A program made the translations under genes and the position numbers. A stretch of DNA of 24,413 nt from DASUBV01 sp035763085 (GTDB lineage: Bacteria > Actinomycetota > Actinomycetes > Streptosporangiales > Streptosporangiaceae), in assembly GCA_035763085.1 (NCBI GenBank), contig DASUBV010000162.1, forward strand, positions 1 through 24,413, in the 5' to 3' direction. This document shows, piece after piece, positions 7,836 through 14,749 of this stretch. How positions within the stretch are numbered: position 1 is the stretch's first letter; each line of letters begins with the position of its first letter. Under the pieces are notes generated by a model. The model did no database searches, was not told where the DNA came from, and saw only the letters and a list, made by a program, of their open reading frames with translations.

Positions 7836-7880
7836 GAGTAGATCCGCAGCTCCGCCCCAGGAAGGATCACGGATCTACTC
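7836..7880. repeat. Hairpin formed by a third copy of the repeat core
   Basis: GAGTAGATCCG at 7836-7846 is a perfect reverse complement of CGGATCTACTC at 7870-7880, with a 23-base loop. It lies between the convergent PhzF and E1 genes and could act as a bidirectional stem-loop, but no T-run follows on either strand. The 5' arm repeats, in direct orientation, 11 bases of the left repeat at 5780. Confidence 0.5.
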
Positions 7881-7888
7881 GTCTAGTG
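7870..7888 (-). repeat. Right 19-bp inverted repeat of the LysR-PhzF segment
   Basis: This is an exact reverse complement of 5780-5798. Its outer six bases (CACTAG on the minus strand) are the last sense codon (His) and the TAG stop of the E1 dehydrogenase gene, so the repeat now forms part of that gene's end. Confidence 0.8.
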
Positions 7889-10198
7889 CACGATGTCCCA
7901 GGCGGCAGCCTCGATGGCGGCCTCGGTCAGCAGCACCGAGGACGCGGCGTCGCCCAGCGGGATGAAACTGTCCTCGCTCGCGACCCGGCGCACCCGGCCG
8001 GTGTACCCGGCGTCGGCGAGCGCGGCGATCACGCCCTCCGACACCCCGCCCGAGCGCCGGGTCTCGTCGGCCACCAGCACCCGGCCGGTCACCGAGGCCT
8101 CGCGCAGCAGGTCCTCGACCGGCAGCGGGGCCAGCCAGCGCAGGTCCAGCACCCGGGCGCTGATGCCGTCGGCGCTCAGCCGCCGGGCCGCGCGCAGGCT
8201 CATCCGCAGGCCGTTGCCGAACGAGACGATGGTCAGGTCGGTGCCGTCCCCGTGCAGCCGCGCCTGGCCGACCGGGACGTGCCCCGCGGCCCATTCCGCG
8301 GGCGGCTGGTAGGGCGCCAGCCACGCCTCGTCGCCCGCCTCATGCAGGTCACGCTCGTGATAGAGGGCGATCGGCTCCAGGAAGACGCTGACCGTGCCGT
8401 CCACCTCGGCCGCGGCCAGGCAGGTGCGCAGCATGGCCGGGGCGTCGGCGGGCCGGGCCGGGCAGGCGATCACCAGGCCGGGAATGTCGCGCAGCGCGGC
8501 CAGCGAGTTGTCGTTATGGAAATGGCCGCCGAAGCCCTTCTGGTAGGCCAGCCCGGCGACCCGGATCACCATCGGATTGCGGTACTGCGCCTGCGAGAAG
8601 AATGACAGCGTTGCCCCCTCGCCGCGGATCTGGTCGGCCGCATTGTGCAGGTAGGCCAGGTACTGGATTTCCGGGACTGGCAGCAGGCCGGCCAGCCCGG
8701 CGCCCAGGGCCAGCCCCAGGATGGCCTGCTCGTCCAGGATCGAGTCGAACACCCGCCCGGCGCCGAACGCGCGCAGCAGGCCGCGGGTCACGCCGTACAC
8801 GCCGCCCTTGCGGGCCACGTCCTCGCCGAAGAGGATCATGCCCGGCCGGGCGGCCAGCTCGTCGGCCAGCGTGCGGTTGATGGCCTGGGCCAGCGTCAGC
8901 GGGCCCTGCGTCTCGGGCAGCTTGCCGTCGAAAGTGCGGTGCCGGGACCAGTCGCTGCGCGCCCGGGCCCGGACCGCCAGGCCCGCCGCGACGGCGTGCG
9001 GGCGGCGCGGCGCCAGCGGCGCCATCACCTCGGCGGCGCTGCCCAGCCGGGGCGCTCCGGCGGCCTGCTCGGCCAGGCCCAGCACCCGCGCCCGCGACGC
9101 CTCGTACCGCTCCAGCACCTGCGCCGGGGTGAGCACGCCCGCCGCCACCAGCAGCCGGGCCGTGCCGAGCAGCGGGTCGCGGGCCGCGTCGGCGGTCAGG
9201 TCCGCGGCGCTGCGGTAGGCGCTCTCCACGTCCGAGCCGGCATGCCCGCCCAGCCGCACCACCGGCACGTGCAGGAACGCCGGCGCCCGGTGCTCGCGCA
9301 CCCACGAGGCGGCGGCCAGCGCGGTGTCGTGCACCGCGGCCACGTCGCTCCCGTCGGCGTGGAAGTAAGGGATGGCGTGCTTGCCCGAGTGCGCGGCGGT
9401 GATCCAGCCCGGCGGGGTCCGCACGCTGATGCCCAGGCCGTTGTCCTCGCACACCAGCAGCAGCGGCAGCGGCAGGCCCTGGTAGGCGCAGTAGGCGGCG
9501 GTGTTCAGCGCGCCCGCCGCGGTGGAGTGGTTCACCGACGCGTCGCCGAAGCTGCACACCACTACCGAGTCGGCGGGCCAGGCGGTGCTGCCGCCGAGCT
9601 TGGCCGCCCGGCCCAGCGCGAAGGCCAGCCCGACCGCGCGGGGCAGGTGCGAGGCGATGGTCGAGGTCTGCGGGATCACGTTCAGGCCGGCGTGCCCGAA
9701 GACCTTGTGCCGCCCGCCGGCGATCGGCTCGGCGGCCGCGGCGACCAGGCCGAGCAGCACGTCGGGCACCCCGTCCCGGCCCCCCTGCGCGGCCCGCACC
9801 AGGTAGAACGCGCCGGAGCGGTAATGCAGCAGGGCCGGGTCGGTGAGCCGCAGCGCGGCCGCGACGCCCGCGTTGCCCTCGTGGCCCGACGAGCCGATGG
9901 TGTAGAAGCCGGCCCCGCGGGACTGCAGCACCCGGGCCGCGATGTCGAGGTGGCGGCTGGCCAGCTGGGCGTCGAACAGCTCCAGGCAGCGCGCCGGGCT
10001 GAGCCGGGACAGCGGCGCGTCGGGGACGACGGTGAGCCGGGAGGCGGCCGGGGCGCTGGCCGCCGGCTCCGGGCGTGCGTCAGCGGGAGCGGGCGGGTCA
10101 ACCGGCGCCAGGGCGCGGACGGCGGCAGCGAAGTGCTTCTCGACCGGGTCACGCTGGGGCTCGCCGGTGCGCTGCGCTGCTGCCTGCTCCGCCGTCAT
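7883..10198 (-). CDS. Fused alpha/beta E1 component of a 2-oxoacid dehydrogenase (thiamine diphosphate enzyme)
   Basis: This 771-residue protein joins both E1 subunits. The alpha half (about 60-370) has the thiamine diphosphate motif starting FGDASVNH (217-224) and closing with EDN (251-253), plus the phosphorylation-loop-like R-x-x-G-H-A-x-x-D (315-323). The beta half (about 425-771) has ILFGEDVARKGGVYGVT, the VFDSILDEQAI helix, and a transketolase C-terminal domain with VLVADETRRSGGVSEG. Such enzymes decarboxylate pyruvate or branched-chain 2-oxoacids and acylate a lipoyl E2. No E2 or E3 gene is in the window, so partner and substrate are open; the form resembles branched-chain E1 fusions. 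ATG 10198 was chosen over an upstream extension that would run through the divergent esterase promoter; its ribosome site is weak. The last codon and stop lie inside an inverted repeat. Confidence 0.87.
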   Translation of the reverse strand: MTAEQAAAQRTGEPQRDPVEKHFAAAVRALAPVDPPAPADARPEPAASAPAASRLTVVPDAPLSRLSPARCLELFDAQLASRHLDIAARVLQSRGAGFYTIGSSGHEGNAGVAAALRLTDPALLHYRSGAFYLVRAAQGGRDGVPDVLLGLVAAAAEPIAGGRHKVFGHAGLNVIPQTSTIASHLPRAVGLAFALGRAAKLGGSTAWPADSVVVCSFGDASVNHSTAAGALNTAAYCAYQGLPLPLLLVCEDNGLGISVRTPPGWITAAHSGKHAIPYFHADGSDVAAVHDTALAAASWVREHRAPAFLHVPVVRLGGHAGSDVESAYRSAADLTADAARDPLLGTARLLVAAGVLTPAQVLERYEASRARVLGLAEQAAGAPRLGSAAEVMAPLAPRRPHAVAAGLAVRARARSDWSRHRTFDGKLPETQGPLTLAQAINRTLADELAARPGMILFGEDVARKGGVYGVTRGLLRAFGAGRVFDSILDEQAILGLALGAGLAGLLPVPEIQYLAYLHNAADQIRGEGATLSFFSQAQYRNPMVIRVAGLAYQKGFGGHFHNDNSLAALRDIPGLVIACPARPADAPAMLRTCLAAAEVDGTVSVFLEPIALYHERDLHEAGDEAWLAPYQPPAEWAAGHVPVGQARLHGDGTDLTIVSFGNGLRMSLRAARRLSADGISARVLDLRWLAPLPVEDLLREASVTGRVLVADETRRSGGVSEGVIAALADAGYTGRVRRVASEDSFIPLGDAASSVLLTEAAIEAAAWDIVH

Positions 10199-10212
10199 AG
10201 TCCGACGGTACG

Positions 10213-10224
10213 GTGCCCGGGCAC
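10213..10224. promoter_or_regulatory. Perfect 12-bp palindrome in the E1/esterase divergent promoter region
   Basis: GTGCCCGGGCAC is self-complementary, and a further GGGCAC half-site lies at 10235-10240. It is 15 bases upstream of the E1 start and about 90 upstream of the esterase. It may be an operator, but palindromes of C and G are common at this base composition. Confidence 0.3.
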
Positions 10225-10316
10225 AGTCGCGCACGGGCACCCTGCCAGGGGCGGCACCCCGTTTCGCATCAGTGATCAAATGAGAGCAGACGGTTTCCTG
10301 ATCCCGCGGAGGTCTC

Positions 10317-11345
10317 ATGCTGCCCTGGTCCGCTGAACTCGCCGGCCGGCTGGACGAGCACGTCATCGATTCTGAGCTACTGCGCGGCAACCCGCTCGGT
10401 GACCCGAGCCAGCGCCCGCTGTGGGTTTACGTGCCGCCCGGCTACGACGACCAGCCGCAGCGGCGCTACCCGGCGGTCTACGTGATCCAGGGCTACACCG
10501 GCCACCTGGGCATGTGGCGCAACCGGTCGCCGTTCCGGCAGCCGTTCCCGGAGACCGCCGACGGCGTGTTCGCCCGCGGCGAGGCACCGCCCGCGCTGGT
10601 GGTCTACGTCGACGCCTGGACCGCCTACGGCGGCAGCCAGTTCGTCGACTCGCCCGGCACCGGCCGCTACCACTCCTACCCGTGCGAGGAGGTCGTGCCG
10701 TTCGTCGACGCCCGGTACCGGACCCGGGCCGACGCGGCGCACCGGGCCATCACCGGCAAGTCCAGCGGCGGGTTCGGCGCCATGATCACCCCGATGCTGC
10801 GGCCCGACCTGTTCGGGGCGCTGGCCACGCACGCCGGCGACACCCTGTACGAGCAGTGCTACCTGCGCGAGTTCGGCGACGCCGCGCGCCTGCTGCGCGG
10901 CTACGACGGCGACATCTGGCGCTGGTGGGACGACTTCCGGTCACGGGTGTCGTTCACCAAGCCGGCCGATATGACGCTGCTCGGCCTGCTCGGCGTGGCC
11001 GCCTGCTTCTCGGCCCGCGATGACGGCTCGGTGGACCTGCCGTTCGACCCGCGCACCTCGGTGGTCCGGCCGGACGTCTGGGAGCGCTGGCTGGCCTGGG
11101 ACCCGGTCCGGATGGTGCCCCGGTACGCCGAGGCGCTGCGCTCGCTGACGGCGATCTGGATCGACGCGGGCACCGCCGACGAGTTCTACCTCGATCTCGG
11201 GGCGCAGGCATTCCGGGCCGCGCTCGCTGATATCGGGGTATCGGATGAGGTTGTCAGGTTCGAGCTATTTGAGGGCACTCACATGGCTATCGAGTACCGC
11301 TACCCGATGTCGCTGACCTGGCTGTGTCAGCGGCTTTCTGACTGA
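10317..11345 (+). CDS. Alpha/beta-hydrolase-fold esterase (PF00756-type)
   Basis: This 342-residue protein resembles the esterase D / enterochelin-esterase-like group. RPLWVYVPPGYDD (33-45) and YPAVYVIQGYTG (51-62) form the first core strands. The nucleophile elbow is GKSSGG with S149 as probable catalytic serine, the acid is probably in the segment WIDAGTADEFYLD, and the histidine lies in FEGTHMAIEYRY near the C-terminus. There is no signal peptide, so it is probably cytoplasmic. It should hydrolyse an ester or thioester; the substrate is unknown. Start ATG 10317 has a clear GGAGG at 10308-10312. It is divergent from the E1 dehydrogenase. The last about 120 bases look less GC-rich than the rest of the gene. 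An insert around residues 195-240 (WRWWDDFRSR) is not typical and may form a lid. Confidence 0.82.
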   Translation: MLPWSAELAGRLDEHVIDSELLRGNPLGDPSQRPLWVYVPPGYDDQPQRRYPAVYVIQGYTGHLGMWRNRSPFRQPFPETADGVFARGEAPPALVVYVDAWTAYGGSQFVDSPGTGRYHSYPCEEVVPFVDARYRTRADAAHRAITGKSSGGFGAMITPMLRPDLFGALATHAGDTLYEQCYLREFGDAARLLRGYDGDIWRWWDDFRSRVSFTKPADMTLLGLLGVAACFSARDDGSVDLPFDPRTSVVRPDVWERWLAWDPVRMVPRYAEALRSLTAIWIDAGTADEFYLDLGAQAFRAALADIGVSDEVVRFELFEGTHMAIEYRYPMSLTWLCQRLSD

Positions 11346-11447
11346 CAGCCAGGCGGCTGCGCCGTCGGTGAACGATCCCGGCCCGGTTTACGTGATCCAG
11401 ACAGTGGGGGCTAACAACCGGGCTCGCGATCGAATGGAGATACCGAT

Positions 11448-12020
11448 ATGCGTAACCGATGGTGGGCGGCGTCCGGCGCTGCTGCCGCCGTGGCTCTGCT
11501 GGCCGCCTGCGGAAGCGGCGCGGGCACCTCGGGGAGCGGGGGCAGCAACAACAGCGCGCCGCCGGCGGCCAGCTCGGGCGGCGGGCAGACCGGCAGCACG
11601 ACGGCCAGCACGTCGGCGTCCGGGATCAAGACGACCAGCACCAGCGTGGGCACGGTCCTGGTCACCTCGCAGGGCCGCACGATTTACATGTTTGCGATCG
11701 ACAAGCCGGGCAAGTCGAACTGCACCTCGAGCAGCTGCGTCCAGTTCTGGCCGCCGCTCAAGGGCAACCCGAGCAAGGCCTCCGGGGCGAACCTGCCCGG
11801 CACCTTCGGGACCATCACCCGGCCGGATGGCAGCACCCAGGCGACCTATGACGGTCACCCGCTGTACCTGTACAGCGGCGACACCGCTGCTGGCCAGACG
11901 AACGGCAACAACCTGAACCATGACGGCGGCCTGTGGTACGCGATCACGCCCTCGGGCGGCAAGCCGTCCGGCAGCACCGGCGGCGGCTCCGGCGGTGGTG
12001 GCGGCGGGTACGGCTACTAA
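11448..12020 (+). CDS. Secreted lipoprotein with COG4315/Lipoprotein_15 repeats
   Basis: This 190-residue protein has a lipoprotein signal with lipobox LAAC (C21), so it should be anchored to the outer face of the membrane. A Gly/Ser/Thr-rich spacer spans about 22-65. Two repeats of the 'secreted repeat of unknown function' family follow. The first has GRTIYMFAIDKPGKSNC and CVQFWPPL; the second has YDGHPLYLYSGDTAAGQTNG and GGLWYAITP. The paired cysteines in the first repeat fit the family. The C-terminal tail is nearly pure glycine ending YGY. The family's molecular function is unknown; members appear in actinobacterial and proteobacterial envelopes. Start ATG 11448 has TGGAGA about seven bases upstream. 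It is monocistronic: a strong terminator follows directly. Confidence 0.87.
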   Translation: MRNRWWAASGAAAAVALLAACGSGAGTSGSGGSNNSAPPAASSGGGQTGSTTASTSASGIKTTSTSVGTVLVTSQGRTIYMFAIDKPGKSNCTSSSCVQFWPPLKGNPSKASGANLPGTFGTITRPDGSTQATYDGHPLYLYSGDTAAGQTNGNNLNHDGGLWYAITPSGGKPSGSTGGGSGGGGGGYGY

Positions 12021-12027
12021 CAAGCCT

Positions 12028-12053
12028 GGCTGACCCGGGTCCCGGGATCAGCC
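12028..12053 (+). terminator. GC-rich hairpin just downstream of the lipoprotein gene
   Basis: GGCTGA at 12028-12033 pairs with TCAGCC at 12048-12053, and the inner CCCGGG runs add pairs with a one-base bulge. No T-run follows. It precedes the stronger terminator and may help stabilise the 3' end of the transcript. Confidence 0.4.
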
Positions 12054-12060
12054 GCTGAGC

Positions 12061-12113
12061 AGCGCCAGTCAGGGCCTTCTACCAGCCTCAGGCCCTGGCT
12101 GGCGCTCCCTTTT
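12061..12113 (+). terminator. Rho-independent terminator of the lipoprotein gene
   Basis: The 16-base arms 12061-12076 and 12091-12106 are complementary at 15 positions, with a 14-base loop, followed by CCC and TTTT (12107-12113). This is the clearest intrinsic terminator in the window. It ends only 32 bases before the next start codon, so the flavoprotein gene must have its promoter in or near the hairpin, or depend on read-through. Confidence 0.85.
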
Positions 12114-12145
12114 GCGGGCCCGCGCGGATCAGGCACACTGGCCCC

Positions 12146-13363
12146 ATGAAGCCGGACATCGTGGTCATCGGGGCCGGGGCACTCGGCCTGAGCACTGCCC
12201 TGCACAGCGCGCTGCTGGGCCGCTCGGTCCTGGTCATCGAGCGAGACGGGGCCGGCTCGCAGGCCTCGGGCCGGGCGGCGGGACTGTTCAAGTCCGTCCA
12301 GGCCGACGAGCTGCGCACCAGGCTGGCCCGGCGCAGCATCAGCCGCGCGGTCAGCTTCGGCGACTGGGCGTGCGAGGGGCTGGAGGTGCGCCGGAGCGGC
12401 AGTTTCCTGGTTGCCCGGACCCCCGAGCACGAGGCCATGCTGCGCACCGAGGCGCGCCAGTCGGCCGGCTGGGGCGCCGACGTCCGGGAGGCCGGGCCGG
12501 GCGCGCTGGCGGAGTCGTACTTCCGCGGCGACGGCAGCGAGTTCGCGCTGTGGTGCCCGGAGGACGTGTACATCGAAGAGCCGGCGAGCCTGATCCGCGC
12601 GCTGGTGAAGGCGTGCCGGACCCGCGGCGTAGAGCTCGCCGAGCACGAGGCGGTCACCGGGGTGACGCTCTCCGGGGGCGAGGTCACCGGGGTGGACACC
12701 GACCGCCGCTCGGTCGCCAGCCGGATCGTGGTGGACGCGGCCGGAGCCTGGACCCGGCAGATCGCGCAGCTGGCCGGGACGGACCTGGCGCTGGCGCCGG
12801 TCCGGCATCAGCTCCTGATCACCGCGCCGTCGGGCGAGGTGGACCCGGCCGGGCCGATCGTCCGGGTCGCGGACGTGGCGGTGTACCTGCGCCCGGCCAG
12901 GGGCGGGCTGATGGTGGGCGGGTTCGAGGCCGACCCGCTGCCGGTCGACCTGGCCGCGCAGCCGCCATCGTTCCGGACCGGCGACCTGCCGCTGGACCTG
13001 GCCGTGCTGACCAAGATGGCCAGCCAGGTCGCGGCCGAGGTACCGCTGGCCGGGCGGATCGCAGCAGAGCCGGCCGGGCTGGTTGCCGAGCACCGGGGCG
13101 GGATGTTCACGATGAGCCCGGACGGGCGGTTCGTGGCGGGCCCGGTGCCGGACGTGCCCGGTTTGTGGGTGGCCAGCGGCTGCAACGGGTCGGGATTCTC
13201 CTCGTCACTGGCGATCGGGGAGGCGCTGGCGGGCTGGATCGCCGACATGCCCGGGCGGCTGGACATCAGCGCGCTGGCGCCGGGCCGGTTCGGGCCGCTG
13301 ACGCAGGAGCAGCTGATCGAGAAGGGCGTCTGGCAGTACGCCCACTACTACGATCCCGCGTAG
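12146..13363 (+). CDS. FAD-dependent oxidoreductase of the DAO (glycine/sarcosine oxidase-like) family
   Basis: This 405-residue protein begins with an FAD Rossmann motif (IVVIGAGALGLSTA; G9, G11, G14) and the ribose-binding acid E32 (VLVIERD), followed by SQASGRAAG as in amine-oxidising DAO enzymes. A second FAD contact near the C-terminus reads LWVASGCNGSGFSSS, the usual end of the family. The middle has the substrate-domain strand pattern (DVYIEEPASLIRALVKACRTR). It should oxidise an amine or 2-hydroxy acid with FAD in the cytoplasm; the substrate cannot be read. No Shine-Dalgarno is visible; CACACT at 12134-12139, seven bases upstream of the ATG, could be a -10 box of a leaderless transcript. 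It is not in an operon: a terminator lies upstream, and the next gene is convergent, five bases away. Confidence 0.86.
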   Translation: MKPDIVVIGAGALGLSTALHSALLGRSVLVIERDGAGSQASGRAAGLFKSVQADELRTRLARRSISRAVSFGDWACEGLEVRRSGSFLVARTPEHEAMLRTEARQSAGWGADVREAGPGALAESYFRGDGSEFALWCPEDVYIEEPASLIRALVKACRTRGVELAEHEAVTGVTLSGGEVTGVDTDRRSVASRIVVDAAGAWTRQIAQLAGTDLALAPVRHQLLITAPSGEVDPAGPIVRVADVAVYLRPARGGLMVGGFEADPLPVDLAAQPPSFRTGDLPLDLAVLTKMASQVAAEVPLAGRIAAEPAGLVAEHRGGMFTMSPDGRFVAGPVPDVPGLWVASGCNGSGFSSSLAIGEALAGWIADMPGRLDISALAPGRFGPLTQEQLIEKGVWQYAHYYDPA

Positions 13364-13367
13364 CGGG

Positions 13368-13685
13368 CTAGCGGCGGCCGGTGGCGGTGACGCCGCAGAT
13401 CAGGGCGACCAGGGCCGCCAGGCATACGGCCGCGCCGATCGAGCCCGCCGTCGTGGCGGTGGCGCTGGTCAGGGTCAGCAGGGCGACGCCCGCCAGGGCC
13501 GCGATGCCGACGGCGACGATGACCGCCACCAGGCGCGTCGGGTCGGGCGTGGCTGATTTCGTGCAGGTCCAGTCGATGCCGTGGGCAGCGCGGGGCAGGC
13601 CGCACCGGGTGCAGCGGTCGAGGTTCGTGGGCCGGCCGGCGATGGGCTGGAACTGCCGGTCGGCCAGTGCCGGGCTGCGGGTCAT
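13368..13685 (-). CDS. Small membrane protein with an N-terminal zinc-ribbon-like motif
   Basis: This is a 105-residue protein of unknown function. Residues 25-41 contain C-x2-C-x6-H and a later Cys (RCTRCGLPRAAHGIDWTC), which could bind a metal. Two hydrophobic helices follow (about 50-71 and 80-98) joined by a short Thr/Gly-rich turn, and the tail is GRR. The start ATG at 13685 has GGAGG five bases upstream, which is strong evidence that the gene is real. It is convergent with the flavoprotein gene and upstream of the lipid kinase promoter side. I do not recognise a named family; similar small double-TM proteins with a short Cys pair occur in actinomycetes. Confidence 0.65.
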   Translation of the reverse strand: MTRSPALADRQFQPIAGRPTNLDRCTRCGLPRAAHGIDWTCTKSATPDPTRLVAVIVAVGIAALAGVALLTLTSATATTAGSIGAAVCLAALVALICGVTATGRR

Positions 13686-13743
13686 GGCGGCCTCCGAACG
13701 CGTCTTCTCACATCATGCACCCGGCTGCGCCAGGCGGGCCAGG

Positions 13744-14655
13744 CTAGCCGGGGACCAGCGCGGTGAGGGCGCTGGGCATGGCGGCGATGCGCAGCGGCGT
13801 GCCGGCCGGCAGCGGCGCGGCCCAGGGGAGCGTCTCGCCGTCGGCCGCGACCGGCACGGGCCGGTCCATGGTCACGGTCACGGCCCTGCCCTTGCTCACC
13901 GTCACGCCGGGCAGCGCCAGGTGCGAGCCGTCCCGGATCTTCAGCAGCACCCGGACGAAGGCCGGCTTGGGCACCTCGTGCAGCGCGATCACGTCGAGGA
14001 CCCCGTCGTCGAAGCGGGCCGGGGGAGCGACCTTCATGCCCGCCCCGAAGTAGGCCGTGTTGGCCACCACCAGCGCGCAGCCGGGGAACCGCGCGGCCGG
14101 CCCGGCGCCGTCCACCGCGAACCGCACGGTCCGCCAGGCGGCCAGCGCGCGCAGCGCCGCCACCGGGTAGACCGCCGGCCCGCGCAGCCACCGGGCCGCG
14201 TTGGCGATCTCACCGGCCACCGACGGGATGCCCATGTACACGCTGCCCGCGACCACCATGTGCGGCCGGCCGGGCGCGGTCACGCTGATCAGGTCCGCCT
14301 GCCGGGTGTGCCCGGCGGCCAGCACGGCGGCTGCGGCCCGCGGCTGCACCGGGATGCCCAGCACCCGGGCCAGGTCGTTGCCGCGGCCGGCCGGGACGAT
14401 GCCGAACGGGGCGTAGGTCTCCGCGACCGCCCCGGCCACCGCCCCGGCCATCCCGTCGCCGCCGACCGCGACGACCGCCCGGCGGGCCGCGGCCGCGGCG
14501 GCGGCCAGCTCCCTGGCGTGGTCCAGGCTGGCCGACCGGGTCACCTCATACCGGGCGCTGAGGCGGTCGAGCTCGGCGGTCACCTCGGGCAGGATGCGCA
14601 GTGCCCGGCCGCGGGCAGCGGCGGGGTTGACGATCAGGCTCAGCGACCCGGACAC
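13744..14655 (-). CDS. Diacylglycerol-kinase-family lipid kinase (DagK/YegS-like)
   Basis: This 303-residue protein has the catalytic domain signatures: LIVNPAA (7-13), VAVGGDGM (62-69) and IVPAGRGNDLARVLG (86-100). The canonical GGDGT reads GGDGM here, a variant I believe occurs in related actinobacterial proteins. The C-terminal beta domain has the expected VANTAYFGAGMKVAPPARFDDGVLDV-type segment (in the region of residues 200-230) and a terminal DGE (DGETLPW). Such enzymes phosphorylate diacylglycerol or related lipids at the inner membrane face with ATP. The start is GTG at 14655 with AAGGAG eight bases upstream. It is divergent from CutA. Substrate specificity cannot be read. Confidence 0.87.
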   Translation of the reverse strand: MSGSLSLIVNPAAARGRALRILPEVTAELDRLSARYEVTRSASLDHARELAAAAAAARRAVVAVGGDGMAGAVAGAVAETYAPFGIVPAGRGNDLARVLGIPVQPRAAAAVLAAGHTRQADLISVTAPGRPHMVVAGSVYMGIPSVAGEIANAARWLRGPAVYPVAALRALAAWRTVRFAVDGAGPAARFPGCALVVANTAYFGAGMKVAPPARFDDGVLDVIALHEVPKPAFVRVLLKIRDGSHLALPGVTVSKGRAVTVTMDRPVPVAADGETLPWAAPLPAGTPLRIAAMPSALTALVPG

Positions 14656-14736
14656 GGGGTTCTCCTTCGGCGGGGCGGTCAGATTAGCGCATGATCACGC
14701 CTGCATCACGGGCCTGCCGGCGGGCGACCCGGGGCG

Positions 14737-14742
14737 TACGAT
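14737..14742 (+). promoter_or_regulatory. Possible -10 box for a leaderless CutA transcript
   Basis: TACGAT fits the TANNNT consensus and ends seven bases before ATG 14750, the spacing expected when transcription starts at the start codon. No good -35 is visible. ATG 14744 would fall between the box and the predicted transcription start, which favours 14750. Confidence 0.35.
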
Positions 14743-14749
14743 CATGCTC

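Larger units (their letters stand above)
5780..7888. mobile_element. Possible LysR-PhzF cassette bounded by terminal inverted repeats
   Basis: Two divergent genes, a LysR regulator and a PhzF-like isomerase, are enclosed by perfect 19-bp inverted repeats at 5780-5798 and 7870-7888. A partial third copy lies at 7836-7846. There is no transposase in or beside the segment, so it would have to be non-autonomous. By eye the two genes use fewer GGCCGG-type runs than the flanking genes, but I have not measured this. The right repeat contains the stop codon of the E1 dehydrogenase. Alternative: the repeats are an intergenic regulatory or processing family unrelated to mobility. Confidence 0.3.

Noticed and set aside
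10264..10281. TGATCA site shared with the AGTGATCACT palindrome near 5800 as a common operator
   Set aside because: Only six to eight bases agree and the flanks are not symmetric; too short to claim a shared motif.
8645..10336. Plus-strand open frame of about 560 codons opposite the E1 dehydrogenase
   Set aside because: The translation is Arg/Gly/His/Gln-rich without any motif, while the minus strand encodes a full set of E1 cofactor motifs.
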